Assembly (NCBI RefSeq): GCF_013033515.1
Contig: NZ_WQEG01000002.1
Coordinates: 310,001-374,000, forward strand
Reading direction: 5' to 3'
Origin: Ruegeria sp. HKCCA6707
Lineage (GTDB): Bacteria; Pseudomonadota; Alphaproteobacteria; Rhodobacterales; Rhodobacteraceae
Length of the DNA stretch: 64,000 nt
Of this stretch, positions 28,516 to 37,687 are shown one piece after another. Within the stretch, counting starts at the first letter, position 1. Each line of letters opens with the position of its first letter. The translations under genes and the position numbers were made by a program. The notes below the pieces were generated by a model. The model worked only from the letters and a program-made list of their open reading frames with translations, was not told the origin of the DNA and ran no database searches.

Positions 28516-29717
28516 GTCCGCCCTCCCACCAACCGCGCGTGAAGCGGGTTGAATCCGATGCGATAGGCAAGCTCGGCCGGGTGTGTGACATCCCAGACGG
28601 CCAGATCCGCCCGCAATCCCGGCACTATGAGGCCTGTGTCATCCAAACCCAGCGCACGGGCTGCGTTTTTGGTGACGCCGGCCAGCGCTTCTTCGGGTGT
28701 CAGTCGGAACAAGGTGCAACCCATATTCATGGTCAGCAACAAAGACGCTAGCGGAGACGAGCCAGGGTTGCAGTCCGTCGCCAACGCCATGGGGACGTTG
28801 TGGCGGCGTAGATCCTGAACCGGCGGCACCTGCGTTTCGCGCAATGTATAGAACGCACCGGGCAGAAGGACTGCAACCGTTCGGGCATCACCCATCGCGG
28901 CCACGCCATCCTCGTCCAAGTATTCAATATGATCTGCGGACAACGCTCCGTAAGATGCTGCGAGCTTGGCACCTCCGAGGTTCGACAGCTGTTCAGCGTG
29001 CAGCTTCACCGGCAGGCCTAGCGCTTTCGCGGCATCAAACACGCGCGCGATCTGATTGGCGTCAAAAGCGATGCCTTCGCAGAACCCGTCAACTGCGTCC
29101 AACAGCCCTTCGGCATGTGCCGCGCGCAGCGTCGGAATACAGACCTCATCGATATAGGCATCTGAGCGATCCGCGTATTCCGGGGGAACGGCATGGGCCC
29201 CGAGGAAGCTTGTTTTGACCCTAATATTGCGGCTTTCGGGGATCTGTCGTGCCACCCGCAGCATTCGCAACTCTGTCTCACGGTCCAGACCATAGCCGGA
29301 TTTCACCTCGATGCAGCTGACCCCCTCGGCAATCAGAGCGTCAATGCGGGTCAACGCATCGCGCAGCAAGGCTTGTTCACTGGCGGCCCGGGTTGCGTTC
29401 ACCGTGGACAGGATTCCGCCTCCGGCACGGGCGATCTCCTCGTAAGTTGCCCCGTTTAACCGCATCTCGAATTCAACCGCGCGATTGCCGCCAAACACCA
29501 CATGAGTATGCGCATCAATCAACGCAGGCGTCATGAGGCGATCACCGTCATCAACACGTGGCCACTGACTGTATGCTGCGGGCAGCTCCGCCTGCACGCC
29601 CACCCAAGCGATCCGTCCGGTTTCGATGGCAACTGCGCCGTTATCGATCATGCCATAGGCCCGTGGGCCGTCCATCGTGGCCAAAGACCGGCAGAAAATC
29701 ACAGATTTTTCCGTCAT
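28512..29717 (-). CDS. hutI: Imidazolonepropionase
   Basis: A 401-residue amidohydrolase-superfamily enzyme opening imidazolone-5-propionate to N-formimino-L-glutamate. The metal-binding HTHVVFGG pattern (residues 67-74), [17 protein letters not shown] and [10 protein letters not shown] are all in place. First gene of the leftward hut operon, divergent from hutF with an 79-base gap that carries the likely operator. Confidence 0.96.
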   Translation of the reverse strand: MTEKSVIFCRSLATMDGPRAYGMIDNGAVAIETGRIAWVGVQAELPAAYSQWPRVDDGDRLMTPALIDAHTHVVFGGNRAVEFEMRLNGATYEEIARAGGGILSTVNATRAASEQALLRDALTRIDALIAEGVSCIEVKSGYGLDRETELRMLRVARQIPESRNIRVKTSFLGAHAVPPEYADRSDAYIDEVCIPTLRAAHAEGLLDAVDGFCEGIAFDANQIARVFDAAKALGLPVKLHAEQLSNLGGAKLAASYGALSADHIEYLDEDGVAAMGDARTVAVLLPGAFYTLRETQVPPVQDLRRHNVPMALATDCNPGSSPLASLLLTMNMGCTLFRLTPEEALAGVTKNAARALGLDDTGLIVPGLRADLAVWDVTHPAELAYRIGFNPLHARLVGGRT

Positions 29718-29754
29718 CGCGATTCTTTTGGACTCCCTTCGTGTAAAATTTTTG

Positions 29755-29764
29755 TATACGTATA
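29755..29764. promoter_or_regulatory. Probable HutC operator in the hutI-hutF divergent promoter
   Basis: The 10-bp perfect palindrome TATACGTATA sits in an AT-rich stretch midway between the hutI (29717) and hutF (29797) starts. It resembles the GTATATAC-type sites of GntR/HutC repressors. One site could control both directions, with urocanate as the classical inducer. Confidence 0.55.
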
Positions 29765-29796
29765 ATAATTATATTACTACACAAAATGAGAACGCC

Positions 29797-31152
29797 GTGA
29801 CGATCTTTGCCGAATCCGCTTTGTTAGGCTCTGAGTGGGTCAGAAATATCCGTGTGATCGTCGAAGATGGGCGGATCGCGCAGGTAGAACAGAGTGCACA
29901 ACCCAAGGATCATGACATCCAGGTCAGTGTATTGCTTCCCGCGCTTGCGAACCTTCACAGCCACGCTTTTCAGCGCGCCATGGCCGGGATGACCGAAACC
30001 CGCGTTGAAGGGCGAGAGAGCTTTTGGACATGGCGCGACTTGATGTATCGGTTTCTGGATCGTTTGACGCCTGATCACATTCAGTCCATCGCCGCACTGG
30101 CCTTTCTTGAGATGCAAGAGGCCGGGTTCGCTTCGGTCGGAGAGTTCCACTATGTCCATCATCAGCCCGGCGGTCAGCGGTATGACAGCGAAAGCGAGCT
30201 TAGCCAGCGCATCTTTGCTGCCGCTGAACAGACCGGCATCGGGCTGACGCATTTGCCGGTGCTGTATACCTATGGCGGTGTCGAACAGCAGCCGCTTGAG
30301 GGTGGGCAGTTGCGGTTTGGATATCGCGTGGATGAATATCTCAACTTGCTAGAGGCCTGCCGCGACCGCTTACCCCTGCCCGACAGCGCAATTGGCATTG
30401 CGCCACATTCGTTGCGGGCGACCTCGGCGCATGATCTGCGCGAGGTGTTGGATCACACCACGGACGGCCCGGTTCATATTCACATCGCCGAACAGGTCAA
30501 AGAAGTTCAGGATGTAAAAAACACCCTCGGCGCACGACCAGTGGAGTGGCTGTTGAACAATGCCGATATAAACGACCGCTGGTGCCTGATCCACGCAACC
30601 CATATGACCGATGCGGAAACGATCGCAATGGCCCGATCCGGTGCGGTGGCTGGCCTCTGCCCGATCACCGAGGCCAATCTGGGCGACGGTATCTTCAACG
30701 GGGCCACCTATCTGCGTGCGAAAGGGGCATTTGGCGTCGGCTCAGACTCCAACATACGGATATCGGCCCCGGAAGAGCTGCGCATGTTGGAGTATTCCCA
30801 ACGCCTGCGGGATAAGGCGCGGGCAGTTCTAGTGCCCGCGGCTGGATCGGTTGGCCAGACACTGTATTGCGGCGCGGCGCTCGGCGGGGCACAGGCGCTC
30901 GCCCGGAAGGCGGGTCAGATCGCTCCGGGATATCTGGCGGATCTTGTCGCCATCGACCGCACCCACCCGACCCTGTGCGCGCTGAAGGATGATCAAGTGC
31001 TGGATGGTGTGTGTTTCGCCGCGCCTGACGGGTTGGTCACCGATCTGTGGTCCGCCGGGCGGCACATGGTTCGGGGCGGACGGCATATCGAGCGTGACAC
31101 CATCCTTGCCACCTACCGCGCCGCGATGCGCGATCTCTTGCAAAATGTCTGA
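29797..31152 (+). CDS. hutF: Formimidoylglutamate deiminase
   Basis: A 451-residue amidohydrolase removing ammonia from N-formimino-L-glutamate to give N-formylglutamate, which HutG then deformylates. GTG at 29797 (then TIFAESALLG) is the best start; the open frame extends upstream through the operator and hutI start. Metal ligands lie in LHSHAFQRAM and HIHIAEQVKEV; GVGSDSNIRISAPEELR is the C-terminal signature. Upstream, ATG AGA ACG CCG TGA ends across the GTG, a possible coupled mini-frame. hutC follows after 22 bases. Confidence 0.93.
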   Translation: MTIFAESALLGSEWVRNIRVIVEDGRIAQVEQSAQPKDHDIQVSVLLPALANLHSHAFQRAMAGMTETRVEGRESFWTWRDLMYRFLDRLTPDHIQSIAALAFLEMQEAGFASVGEFHYVHHQPGGQRYDSESELSQRIFAAAEQTGIGLTHLPVLYTYGGVEQQPLEGGQLRFGYRVDEYLNLLEACRDRLPLPDSAIGIAPHSLRATSAHDLREVLDHTTDGPVHIHIAEQVKEVQDVKNTLGARPVEWLLNNADINDRWCLIHATHMTDAETIAMARSGAVAGLCPITEANLGDGIFNGATYLRAKGAFGVGSDSNIRISAPEELRMLEYSQRLRDKARAVLVPAAGSVGQTLYCGAALGGAQALARKAGQIAPGYLADLVAIDRTHPTLCALKDDQVLDGVCFAAPDGLVTDLWSAGRHMVRGGRHIERDTILATYRAAMRDLLQNV

Positions 31153-31174
31153 AACCCCAAGTATCAGAGCCTGA

Positions 31175-31879
31175 ATGACCCAATCCAACGACATAACCGG
31201 TTACAAAGACATCAAGCATACCGTGCTTGAGCGTATCCGCTCGGGCGAATGGCAACCCGACACATTGCTGCCCAACGAAGAAGAGCTGGCGAACAGCTTT
31301 TCCTGCACCCGCACAACGGTAAACCGCGCGTTGAGAGAACTGGCCGAAGAAGGGTATCTGGAGCGACGACGCAAGGCCGGAACCCGCGTGTTGCGCGCGC
31401 CGCAGAGGCAGGCCAAATTCACTATTCCGCTCGTGCGCGATGAAGTCACTGCGGCTGGTGACGTCTATCGCTATGCCCATGTCTCAACCGAAATTCTCGA
31501 CGCACCGGAATGGCTATGCGCGCGTCTGGCTCTGCGCAAAGGTCAACAGGTTGCCCATGTGCGCTGCATGCACTTTTCCGGGAACACCCCGTTCCAATTC
31601 GAAGACCGCTGGATCAATGCCGCAAGCGTGCCGCAGGTTTTGGCAGCCGATTTCGCCGAATTAGGCCCGAATGAGTGGTTGGTTCAGACCGTGCCTTTCA
31701 CCAATGTCGAGCTGTCCTTTCTGGCCAGCCGCGCCGATGAAGCGGTTGCCGGATTTCTTGACCTTCCCAAAGATGAGCCGGTTTTCACCGCCGAGCGGAT
31801 CACCTGGCTGCAGGGGGCACCAGTGACTTTCGCAAAGCTCTATTTCGGCGCAGGGTATCGGATGACCACTCAAATCTAA
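31175..31879 (+). CDS. hutC: Histidine utilization repressor, GntR/HutC family
   Basis: A 234-residue regulator. Residues 8-75 form a GntR winged HTH (FSCTRTTVNRALRELAEEGYLERRRKAGTRV). Residues 95-230 are the UTRA ligand domain, which in HutC binds urocanate. It lies directly behind hutF and probably represses both arms of the hut locus. The 3' end is 4 bases from the convergent phosphatase gene. Confidence 0.92.
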   Translation: MTQSNDITGYKDIKHTVLERIRSGEWQPDTLLPNEEELANSFSCTRTTVNRALRELAEEGYLERRRKAGTRVLRAPQRQAKFTIPLVRDEVTAAGDVYRYAHVSTEILDAPEWLCARLALRKGQQVAHVRCMHFSGNTPFQFEDRWINAASVPQVLAADFAELGPNEWLVQTVPFTNVELSFLASRADEAVAGFLDLPKDEPVFTAERITWLQGAPVTFAKLYFGAGYRMTTQI

Positions 31880-31883
31880 GGAC

Positions 31884-32612
31884 TTAGGCCCGCAGAGGAA
31901 CACGGCCATGATCCGTCAAAAGCCAGCAGTCTTTTCCTTCGAAGACTGCGACGGAAACAGGATGGCCATAGCCAGCACCTGTATCCAGATTGACCCGGTT
32001 GCCATAATGCGTAGCTGCATCAACAGGAGTGTGACCGTGTACTATCAACTTAGGATGCGCTCCGATAAAATTGTGGAACTCCTGCCGAATCCAAACCAGA
32101 TCGTTTGCATTTTGCGCATTCAAAGCGACGCCTGGTCGAATTCCCGCATGTACAAAAGCGAGGTCTGGCGTTTGATGCATCAGCACCAGATCCCGCAGGA
32201 ATGCCTCGTGTGAGTACGGAACGGCAGCTTTCGCCTTGGCGTGCAAATCCTCAAGCCGGATCTGCCCCTCGAACTCAACACCATAGCTCTTGAGAGTCTC
32301 GATCCCGCCCAAGCGGTCATGCAGCCAATGGTAGCCGACCAACAGATGCGGATCATGACGTGGGATATCCTCCATGAACCAGGCGAACATCCTGTCATGA
32401 TTGCCGAGAAGTGTGATCCAGTTGCGCCCGGCATCCTTGCCACAGATCAGACGGTCGATTACACCAAGACTGTCCGGTCCCCGGTCAACGTAGTCACCCA
32501 GAAAAACAACCCGTGCGTCCGGCCCGCCGTCTTCCGAGATCAGCGACATCGCACGATCAAACTCGGCCGTTTGCCCATGCAGGTCACCAACTGCGTAGAT
32601 CGGGTTTGTCAT
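31884..32612 (-). CDS. PPP-family metallophosphoesterase
   Basis: A 242-residue protein phosphatase/ApaH-like enzyme with the full PPP motif set: GDLHGQ, GDYVDRGPDS, GNHDRMF, FVHAGIRPG and VHGHTPV. These coordinate two metals. Similar short proteins are annotated as serine/threonine phosphatases or diadenosine tetraphosphatases; the substrate cannot be decided from sequence. It is a lone gene, facing hutC and behind the serA terminator. Confidence 0.88.
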   Translation of the reverse strand: MTNPIYAVGDLHGQTAEFDRAMSLISEDGGPDARVVFLGDYVDRGPDSLGVIDRLICGKDAGRNWITLLGNHDRMFAWFMEDIPRHDPHLLVGYHWLHDRLGGIETLKSYGVEFEGQIRLEDLHAKAKAAVPYSHEAFLRDLVLMHQTPDLAFVHAGIRPGVALNAQNANDLVWIRQEFHNFIGAHPKLIVHGHTPVDAATHYGNRVNLDTGAGYGHPVSVAVFEGKDCWLLTDHGRVPLRA

Positions 32613-32674
32613 GGGGCATCCTCAACGGTTTGAATGTTTGCTTTCTGACGCAAATCCCATTGAGAAAAAAGACA

Positions 32675-32702
32675 ATGCCCGCTCTGGGTTTAGAGCGGGC
32701 AT
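32675..32702 (-). terminator. Intrinsic terminator of the serC-serA operon
   Basis: A perfect 11-bp stem ATGCCCGCTCT with its complement and a 6-base loop, followed on the minus strand by TTGTCTTTTTTC. It lies 30 bases beyond the serA stop codon. Confidence 0.85.
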
Positions 32703-32732
32703 GAAACTGTCTCAGAAACTCAACAGCTTGGG

Positions 32733-34328
32733 TCAGGCCACATCGAACTGCAGCGGTTTGATCTGTGTGAACAGCCCTGTCTCAGCCAGTTTGGCGCGTG
32801 CCTCAGCAGGGACAGGCTCGTCCACATAGAGCAACGCAATCGCTTCCCCGCCTGCCGCGGCGCGGCCCAGTGTAAAGTTAGCGATGTTCACGCCGTGCTC
32901 GCCCATCGTCTGCCCCAGCGCACCGATAATACCCGGTACGTCTTCGTTGGTGGTATAAAGCATATGAGCGCCGACCTCGGCATCGATGTTGATACCTTTG
33001 ATCTGGATAAAGCGCGGTTTTCCGTCGCTGAACACGGTGCCGCCAATCGAACGCTCGCGCTTTTCGGTCACGACGGTCACCTTGATATAGCCCTCGAACG
33101 CACCGGATTTGTCCTGGTTGGTGGTCGAGATCTGAATACCGCGTTCTTTGGCAACAACAGGGGCCGAGACCATGTTTACCTCGGGGTTGAACTTTTTCAT
33201 GATACCCGCCACGACCGAACAGTTCAGCGCGGCCAGGTTCATCTCGGCAGCGACCCCGTCATAGAGGATGTTGATCGCTTTGATCGGCTCATCCGTCATC
33301 TGACCGATGAAGCTGCCCAAATGACCGGCCAGCTTGATCCATGGGCCCATGACTTTGGCTTCTTCCGCCGTCACGCTGGGCATGTTCAGCGCGTTTTCCA
33401 CCGCGCCGGTCAGCAGATAGTTCGAGATCTGCTCGGCCACTTGCAGCGCCACGTTTTCCTGTGCCTCGGTTGTCGCCGCACCAAGGTGCGGTGTGCAGAC
33501 CACGTTGGGCAGGTTGAACAGGGCGTTTTCCTTGGCCGGTTCTTCGCTGAACACGTCAAAGGCCGCACCGGCGACATGGCCCGATTGCAGCGCTTCGGCC
33601 AGAGCCTCTTCGTCCACCAGACCACCCCGGGCACAGTTGACGATACGCACGCCTTTCTTGGTCTTGGCCAGGTTTTCGCGGCTGAGGATATTCCGGGTCT
33701 GATCGGTCAGCGGAACGTGCAGAGTGATGAAATCGGCGCGGGCCAGCAGCTCATCCAGTTCCACCTTTTCCACACCCATCTTGGCGGCTTTCTCTTCGCC
33801 CAGATAGGGGTCATAGGCCACAACCTTCATCTTCAGGCCCAGCGCACGTTCACAGACGATACCACCGATATTGCCCGCGCCGATGACGCCGAGGGTCTTG
33901 TTGGTTAACTCGATCCCCATGAACTTGGACTTTTCCCACTTGCCCGCATGGGTCGAGGTTGAGGCTTCGGGGATTTGCCGCGCAACCGCGAACATCATCG
34001 CAATCGCGTGTTCAGCCGTGGTGATCATGTTGCCGAACGGCGTGTTCATCACGATCACACCCTTTTTCGACGCCGCTTCCTTGTCGATATTGTCAGTGCC
34101 AATCCCGGCGCGACCGATGACTTTCAGCTTGTCGGCCTTTTCCAGAATGGTCGGTGTGACCTTGGTGGCCGACCGGATGGCGAGACCGTCATACTGACCA
34201 ATCACCTCGGCCAGTTTGTCTTTGTCCTTACCCAGATCGGGCATGAAATCCACGTCGATGCCGCGATCCCGAAAGATCTGCACGGCGGTTTCGCTGAGCT
34301 TGTCAGATACGAGTACTTTGGGGGCCAT
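32733..34328 (-). CDS. serA: D-3-phosphoglycerate dehydrogenase
   Basis: A 531-residue enzyme, first step of serine synthesis (3-phosphoglycerate to 3-phosphohydroxypyruvate, NAD+). Started at MAPKVLVSDKL (34328); the open frame extends into unrelated upstream sequence. N-terminal catalytic and Rossmann domains (GAGNIGGIVCERA, NCARGGLVDEEAL), then an intervening ASB domain and a C-terminal ACT domain (MLYTTNEDVPGIIGALG). This long architecture allows serine-linked allostery. It follows serC after 58 bases. Confidence 0.96.
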   Translation of the reverse strand: MAPKVLVSDKLSETAVQIFRDRGIDVDFMPDLGKDKDKLAEVIGQYDGLAIRSATKVTPTILEKADKLKVIGRAGIGTDNIDKEAASKKGVIVMNTPFGNMITTAEHAIAMMFAVARQIPEASTSTHAGKWEKSKFMGIELTNKTLGVIGAGNIGGIVCERALGLKMKVVAYDPYLGEEKAAKMGVEKVELDELLARADFITLHVPLTDQTRNILSRENLAKTKKGVRIVNCARGGLVDEEALAEALQSGHVAGAAFDVFSEEPAKENALFNLPNVVCTPHLGAATTEAQENVALQVAEQISNYLLTGAVENALNMPSVTAEEAKVMGPWIKLAGHLGSFIGQMTDEPIKAINILYDGVAAEMNLAALNCSVVAGIMKKFNPEVNMVSAPVVAKERGIQISTTNQDKSGAFEGYIKVTVVTEKRERSIGGTVFSDGKPRFIQIKGINIDAEVGAHMLYTTNEDVPGIIGALGQTMGEHGVNIANFTLGRAAAGGEAIALLYVDEPVPAEARAKLAETGLFTQIKPLQFDVA

Positions 34329-34358
34329 AATCTCTGGTCCTTGAATTGTATGGAAAGT

Positions 34359-34378
34359 CCGGGCCAGACGCGGCCCGG
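34359..34378 (-). other. Intercistronic hairpin between serC and serA
   Basis: A perfect 7-bp stem CCGGGCC/GGCCCGG with a 6-base loop lies just after the serC stop. On the minus strand the T-run comes before, not after, the stem, so it is more likely an mRNA-stabilising or processing structure than a terminator. Confidence 0.5.
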
Positions 34379-34386
34379 AAAAAAGG

Positions 34387-35568
34387 TCAGGCGGCTTCGC
34401 TTTGCGCTGCGATCTCAGCCTCAAACGCCCAGGCCAGCCATGGCAACATCGCCTCGATATCCGAGGTCTCAACCGTGCCGCCGCACCAGATGCGCAGGCC
34501 CGCGGGCGCGTCACGATAGGCGCCGATGTCCAGCGCGATGTTCTCGGCCTCCAGCCGTTTGGCCACGGCCTTGGCAAAGCTTGCGCCATCTTGGATGCGC
34601 GGGTCGGTGAATTTGAGGCACACAGAAGTTTTGGATTGCGTCGCTGCGTCTTCGGCCAGGTTGGCGATCCAGTCGTTCTGGTCACAGAACGCATGTACCG
34701 CACCGGCATTGGCGTCGGCCCGAGCGATCAGGCCTTGCAGCCCACCGACCGAGCGCGCCCAGTCTAGCGCGAACAGATAATCTTCGACCGCAAGCATCGA
34801 CGGTGTGTTGATCGTTGCACCTGTAAAGATGCCTTCGATCAACTTACCACCTTTGGTCAGGCGGAAGATCTTGGGCAAGGGCCAAGCGGGGGTGTAGCTT
34901 TCCAACCGCTCAACAGCGCGGGGGCTCAGGACGATCATGCCATGTGCGGCCTCGCCACCCAGCACTTTTTGCCAGCTGAACGTGGTCACATCCAGTTTGT
35001 CCCAGGGCAGGTCCATCGCAAATGCGGCGCTTGTGGCGTCGCAAATGGTCAGCCCGGCGCGGTCATCCGCGATCCAGTCGCCATTCGGCACCCGAACGCC
35101 CGAGGTGGTGCCGTTCCAGGTAAACACAACGTCATTGGCGAAATCGACCGAGGCCAGATCGACGATCTGCCCATAATCAGCGGTTTTGATCTCGGCGTCG
35201 ATCTTCAGTTGTTTGACCACATCGGTCACCCAACCCGCGCCAAAGCTTTCCCAGGCCAGCATCTCGACCTTGCGTTCGCCCAACAGCGACCACATCGCCA
35301 TCTCGACCGCACCGGTGTCCGAGGCGGGAACAATGCCAATCTTGTAGTCCGCCGGAATGCCCAGCACCTCACGCGTGCCTTCGATGGCGGCTTTCAGCTT
35401 GTCCTTGCCGACAGCAGCACGGTGCGAGCGGCCCAGCGCAGCATCGGCCAGTTTGCTGAGTTCAAATGTAGGGGGTTTGGCGCAGGGGCCCGAGGAAAAA
35501 CGCGGATTCGCCGGCCGCATATCAGGTTTGCGAGCGGCGTCGCGCGACGCCGGTTGTTCGATAGTCAT
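34387..35568 (-). CDS. serC: Phosphoserine aminotransferase
   Basis: A 393-residue PLP transaminase converting 3-phosphohydroxypyruvate plus glutamate to O-phosphoserine. Start at [11 protein letters not shown] (35568); the frame is open further upstream but crosses the structured leader. [13 protein letters not shown] is the family N-terminus; the PLP lysine is in [13 protein letters not shown]. It is the long alphaproteobacterial type. Probable operon with serA; expression may be controlled by the leader RNA at 35564-35630. Confidence 0.95.
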   Translation of the reverse strand: MTIEQPASRDAARKPDMRPANPRFSSGPCAKPPTFELSKLADAALGRSHRAAVGKDKLKAAIEGTREVLGIPADYKIGIVPASDTGAVEMAMWSLLGERKVEMLAWESFGAGWVTDVVKQLKIDAEIKTADYGQIVDLASVDFANDVVFTWNGTTSGVRVPNGDWIADDRAGLTICDATSAAFAMDLPWDKLDVTTFSWQKVLGGEAAHGMIVLSPRAVERLESYTPAWPLPKIFRLTKGGKLIEGIFTGATINTPSMLAVEDYLFALDWARSVGGLQGLIARADANAGAVHAFCDQNDWIANLAEDAATQSKTSVCLKFTDPRIQDGASFAKAVAKRLEAENIALDIGAYRDAPAGLRIWCGGTVETSDIEAMLPWLAWAFEAEIAAQSEAA

Positions 35569-35630
35569 CTGTATTACCCTTCCAGATACACGCCCCTCGT
35601 TGGGGAGGGGTGTCCCACGGGCAGAGCTAT
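35564..35630 (-). promoter_or_regulatory. Structured serC leader, candidate serC RNA motif
   Basis: Reading toward serC, the message has a strong hairpin CCCCTC-loop-GAGGGG (35593-35610) with partial extension. A second hairpin follows whose arms ATCTG (35583-35587) and CAGAT (35567-35571) enclose the GGAAGGG ribosome site and pair with the first bases of the start codon. Such an arrangement can switch translation off. A serC RNA motif has been described upstream of serC in alphaproteobacteria; I place this leader there by position and form, without a covariance search. Confidence 0.55.
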
Positions 35631-35763
35631 GCTGCGCGCGCAGCGTCAGCAAGCAGAAAAGACGGTTCATTCGCCGAAAACGACACGGCTCGTGACAAAA
35701 ATCGCGAACTGAAGTTTCCGATAGGCGCAAATCTCTGCCGGACATGCGCCTTATCTGAAAGGT

Positions 35764-36858
35764 TTACGTAAGGCGCACCGCCTCGCCCGTGCTCAGCGAC
35801 TGTTGCGCGGCAAGACCCATCCGAACGGCCCAGATGCCGTCCTGCAATGTCACGTCCGGGCGTGCGCGTTGACCGCGCAGCAGTTCCAGAAACCCCTGAT
35901 GCTGATAGAAGGTCGATCCGTTGTGATCCCCAGCCGCCAGCAAAGTGGGATCAACCTGAATGTCTTTTGACACCGGCCCTTTGGGCGCTCGCGGACTGAC
36001 GATGAGCTGCGGAACAGGCGGTTCGCCCAGATCTTCGGGCCAGAACCGGCCCGGACCCGGCACCAATGCCTCGATCTTGGCCTGCGCGCCCACAGCTGAA
36101 ATTTCTTCCTGATAGCGCGCACCCTCGGCGAACATGCACAGCTCCAGCATGGCCCGCGTTCCGTTCGCGAAATCGACCATCACATAGCCATGGTCCAGAA
36201 TGTCGGGCACTTCGCCATCATAGCTTTCATCCAGATGGTTAACGGCCTGTCCGCCACTGGCCGTGACCCGCACCGGATCAGACTGAAGGATCAACCGCAT
36301 CAGGTCGAAGAAATGGCAGCATTTCTCGACAAAGGTTCCGCCGGTGTTGCGGTTGAACCGGTTCCAGTTCCCAACCTTCTCGAGAAACGGAAAGCGGTGT
36401 TCGCGGATCGACAGCATTTTGACACCACCCGTGACGTCCGCTTGATCAATGAGCGCCGCAATGGGCGGCATATAGCGATACTCCATCGCCACCCAGATCG
36501 GATGGGGATAATCCCGAGCCAGTGCCTCAAGCCGCGTTAAATCCTGCGGATCGGTGAACAGGGGTTTTTCCACCAGCAACGGCAACGGGCGCGTCGCAGC
36601 AATGTCGCAGATCTGATCCACATGCAGGTGATTTGGGCTGACGATGACAACACAATCCAGATCTTCGACCGCAAGCAGATCTTGCACCGACCCAACAAGT
36701 GCCGCGTCCGGGGCGATGGCCTGCGCGGTTTGGGCCATTTCGGCATCCGGCTCATATATCGCCGAGACGCGCGTGCCCTCAAGCAAGGCGATGTTGTGAA
36801 GGTGCTCTTGCCCCATCATGCCGCATCCGATCAGCCCATAGTGGATGGTCCGGGTCAT
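35764..36858 (-). CDS. Gfo/Idh/MocA-family protein, candidate NAD+-dependent sulfoquinovosidase
   Basis: A 364-residue protein. Residues 1-125 are a Rossmann domain (GLIGCGMMGQEHL) with the family EKP motif in LLVEKPLFTD. The C-terminal half is the Gfo/Idh/MocA substrate domain (NRFNRNTGGTFVEKCCHFFDL, with Lys/His candidates for catalysis). It sits in a putative operon behind a GntR gene (12-base gap) and opposite an SsuD-like monooxygenase operon. NAD+-dependent sulfoquinovosidases (GH188) act by transient sugar oxidation, adopt an NAD-binding oxidoreductase-type fold, and have been reported from Roseobacter clusters lacking a GH31 enzyme. No GH31 gene is in view here. A plain sugar dehydrogenase is the alternative. 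Confidence 0.85.
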   Translation of the reverse strand: MTRTIHYGLIGCGMMGQEHLHNIALLEGTRVSAIYEPDAEMAQTAQAIAPDAALVGSVQDLLAVEDLDCVVIVSPNHLHVDQICDIAATRPLPLLVEKPLFTDPQDLTRLEALARDYPHPIWVAMEYRYMPPIAALIDQADVTGGVKMLSIREHRFPFLEKVGNWNRFNRNTGGTFVEKCCHFFDLMRLILQSDPVRVTASGGQAVNHLDESYDGEVPDILDHGYVMVDFANGTRAMLELCMFAEGARYQEEISAVGAQAKIEALVPGPGRFWPEDLGEPPVPQLIVSPRAPKGPVSKDIQVDPTLLAAGDHNGSTFYQHQGFLELLRGQRARPDVTLQDGIWAVRMGLAAQQSLSTGEAVRLT

Positions 36859-36870
36859 GGGTGTTTCCTT

Positions 36871-37596
36871 TTACTTCAAACGTTGGACATAGGTGGCCCG
36901 ATCAGGATCGAACCATGTTTTTGAAAACTCGACGGGCTCTGCCGTTTCCGACCAGCTGAACCGCTCGATATACCCTGCGATCTGCCCGGCGGGTTTGGTG
37001 AAGCCGTCAGGCGTCCAGTCGGGCAGCGCTTGGATCGAAACCCGGTCCTCGGCGCGCGTGATCCAAAAGCCCAACTGGTGCTGGTAATAGCGATAAAGCG
37101 AGTCCGACAGCAGGCTCTGGTCGATCAGGCCAACTGATTCGTCCAGCCAGATTTCTTCGACCGCTATAATTGTGTCATTCAGGTAGCGCATTCGGCGTAC
37201 GCGAGAGCCGCGCTGCGACGTCCCGAATTGCGGCAGGTCCGCAGGCTTCTCCAGATGATCGACCGACAGAACATCCGCGCGCGGCAGGCCACCGCCTTCG
37301 GGTAGTTCCAGACGGAACATGGCATAGACACTGTTTTGTGTTCCGGTGTCACGAACATAATTGCCCGAGCCCTGAATACGCTCCAACATGCCTTTTTTCG
37401 CAAGCTCGGCGAGCGATTTTCGCAACGTCCCGACTGAGACCTGAAGCTCTGCCGCCATGTCGCGTTCTGGGGGCAAACGCTCACCGTCAATCAAGCGACC
37501 AGCGGCGATGTCGCGGATCAGCAATTCCGCGATCTGCACATAGATCGGCAGTGCGTTTGGGTTTCGGCTGTTGGGGGACACGTGCGGGCGCTTCAC
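36871..37596 (-). CDS. GntR-family regulator with UTRA domain
   Basis: A 241-residue protein read from a GTG at 37596 (MKRPHVSPNSRN). Residues 12-80 form the GntR winged HTH (LPPERDMAAELQVSVGTLRK); residues 95-240 the UTRA effector domain. It diverges from the monooxygenase operon across a 91-base gap containing ATTGAT repeats, and lies just upstream of the Gfo/Idh/MocA gene. It is the obvious local regulator of the sulfonate-sugar cluster; the effector may be the sugar or an intermediate. Confidence 0.9.
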   Translation of the reverse strand: MKRPHVSPNSRNPNALPIYVQIAELLIRDIAAGRLIDGERLPPERDMAAELQVSVGTLRKSLAELAKKGMLERIQGSGNYVRDTGTQNSVYAMFRLELPEGGGLPRADVLSVDHLEKPADLPQFGTSQRGSRVRRMRYLNDTIIAVEEIWLDESVGLIDQSLLSDSLYRYYQHQLGFWITRAEDRVSIQALPDWTPDGFTKPAGQIAGYIERFSWSETAEPVEFSKTWFDPDRATYVQRLK

Positions 37597-37611
37597 TCTG
37601 TCGCGGAAAAA

Positions 37612-37638
37612 ATTGATACACTATTGATCTACATCAAT
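37612..37638. promoter_or_regulatory. Candidate operator for the GntR regulator
   Basis: ATTGAT at 37612-37617 is repeated as an inverted pair ATTGAT-CTAC-ATCAAT at 37623-37638, in the divergent spacer between the GntR gene and the monooxygenase operon. Position and symmetry suit a dimeric repressor acting on both promoters. Confidence 0.5.
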
Positions 37639-37687
37639 GTGATTGCTACGCAAGAGAAAAAGCAAAACCGCACGGAGCCAAGTTTAG

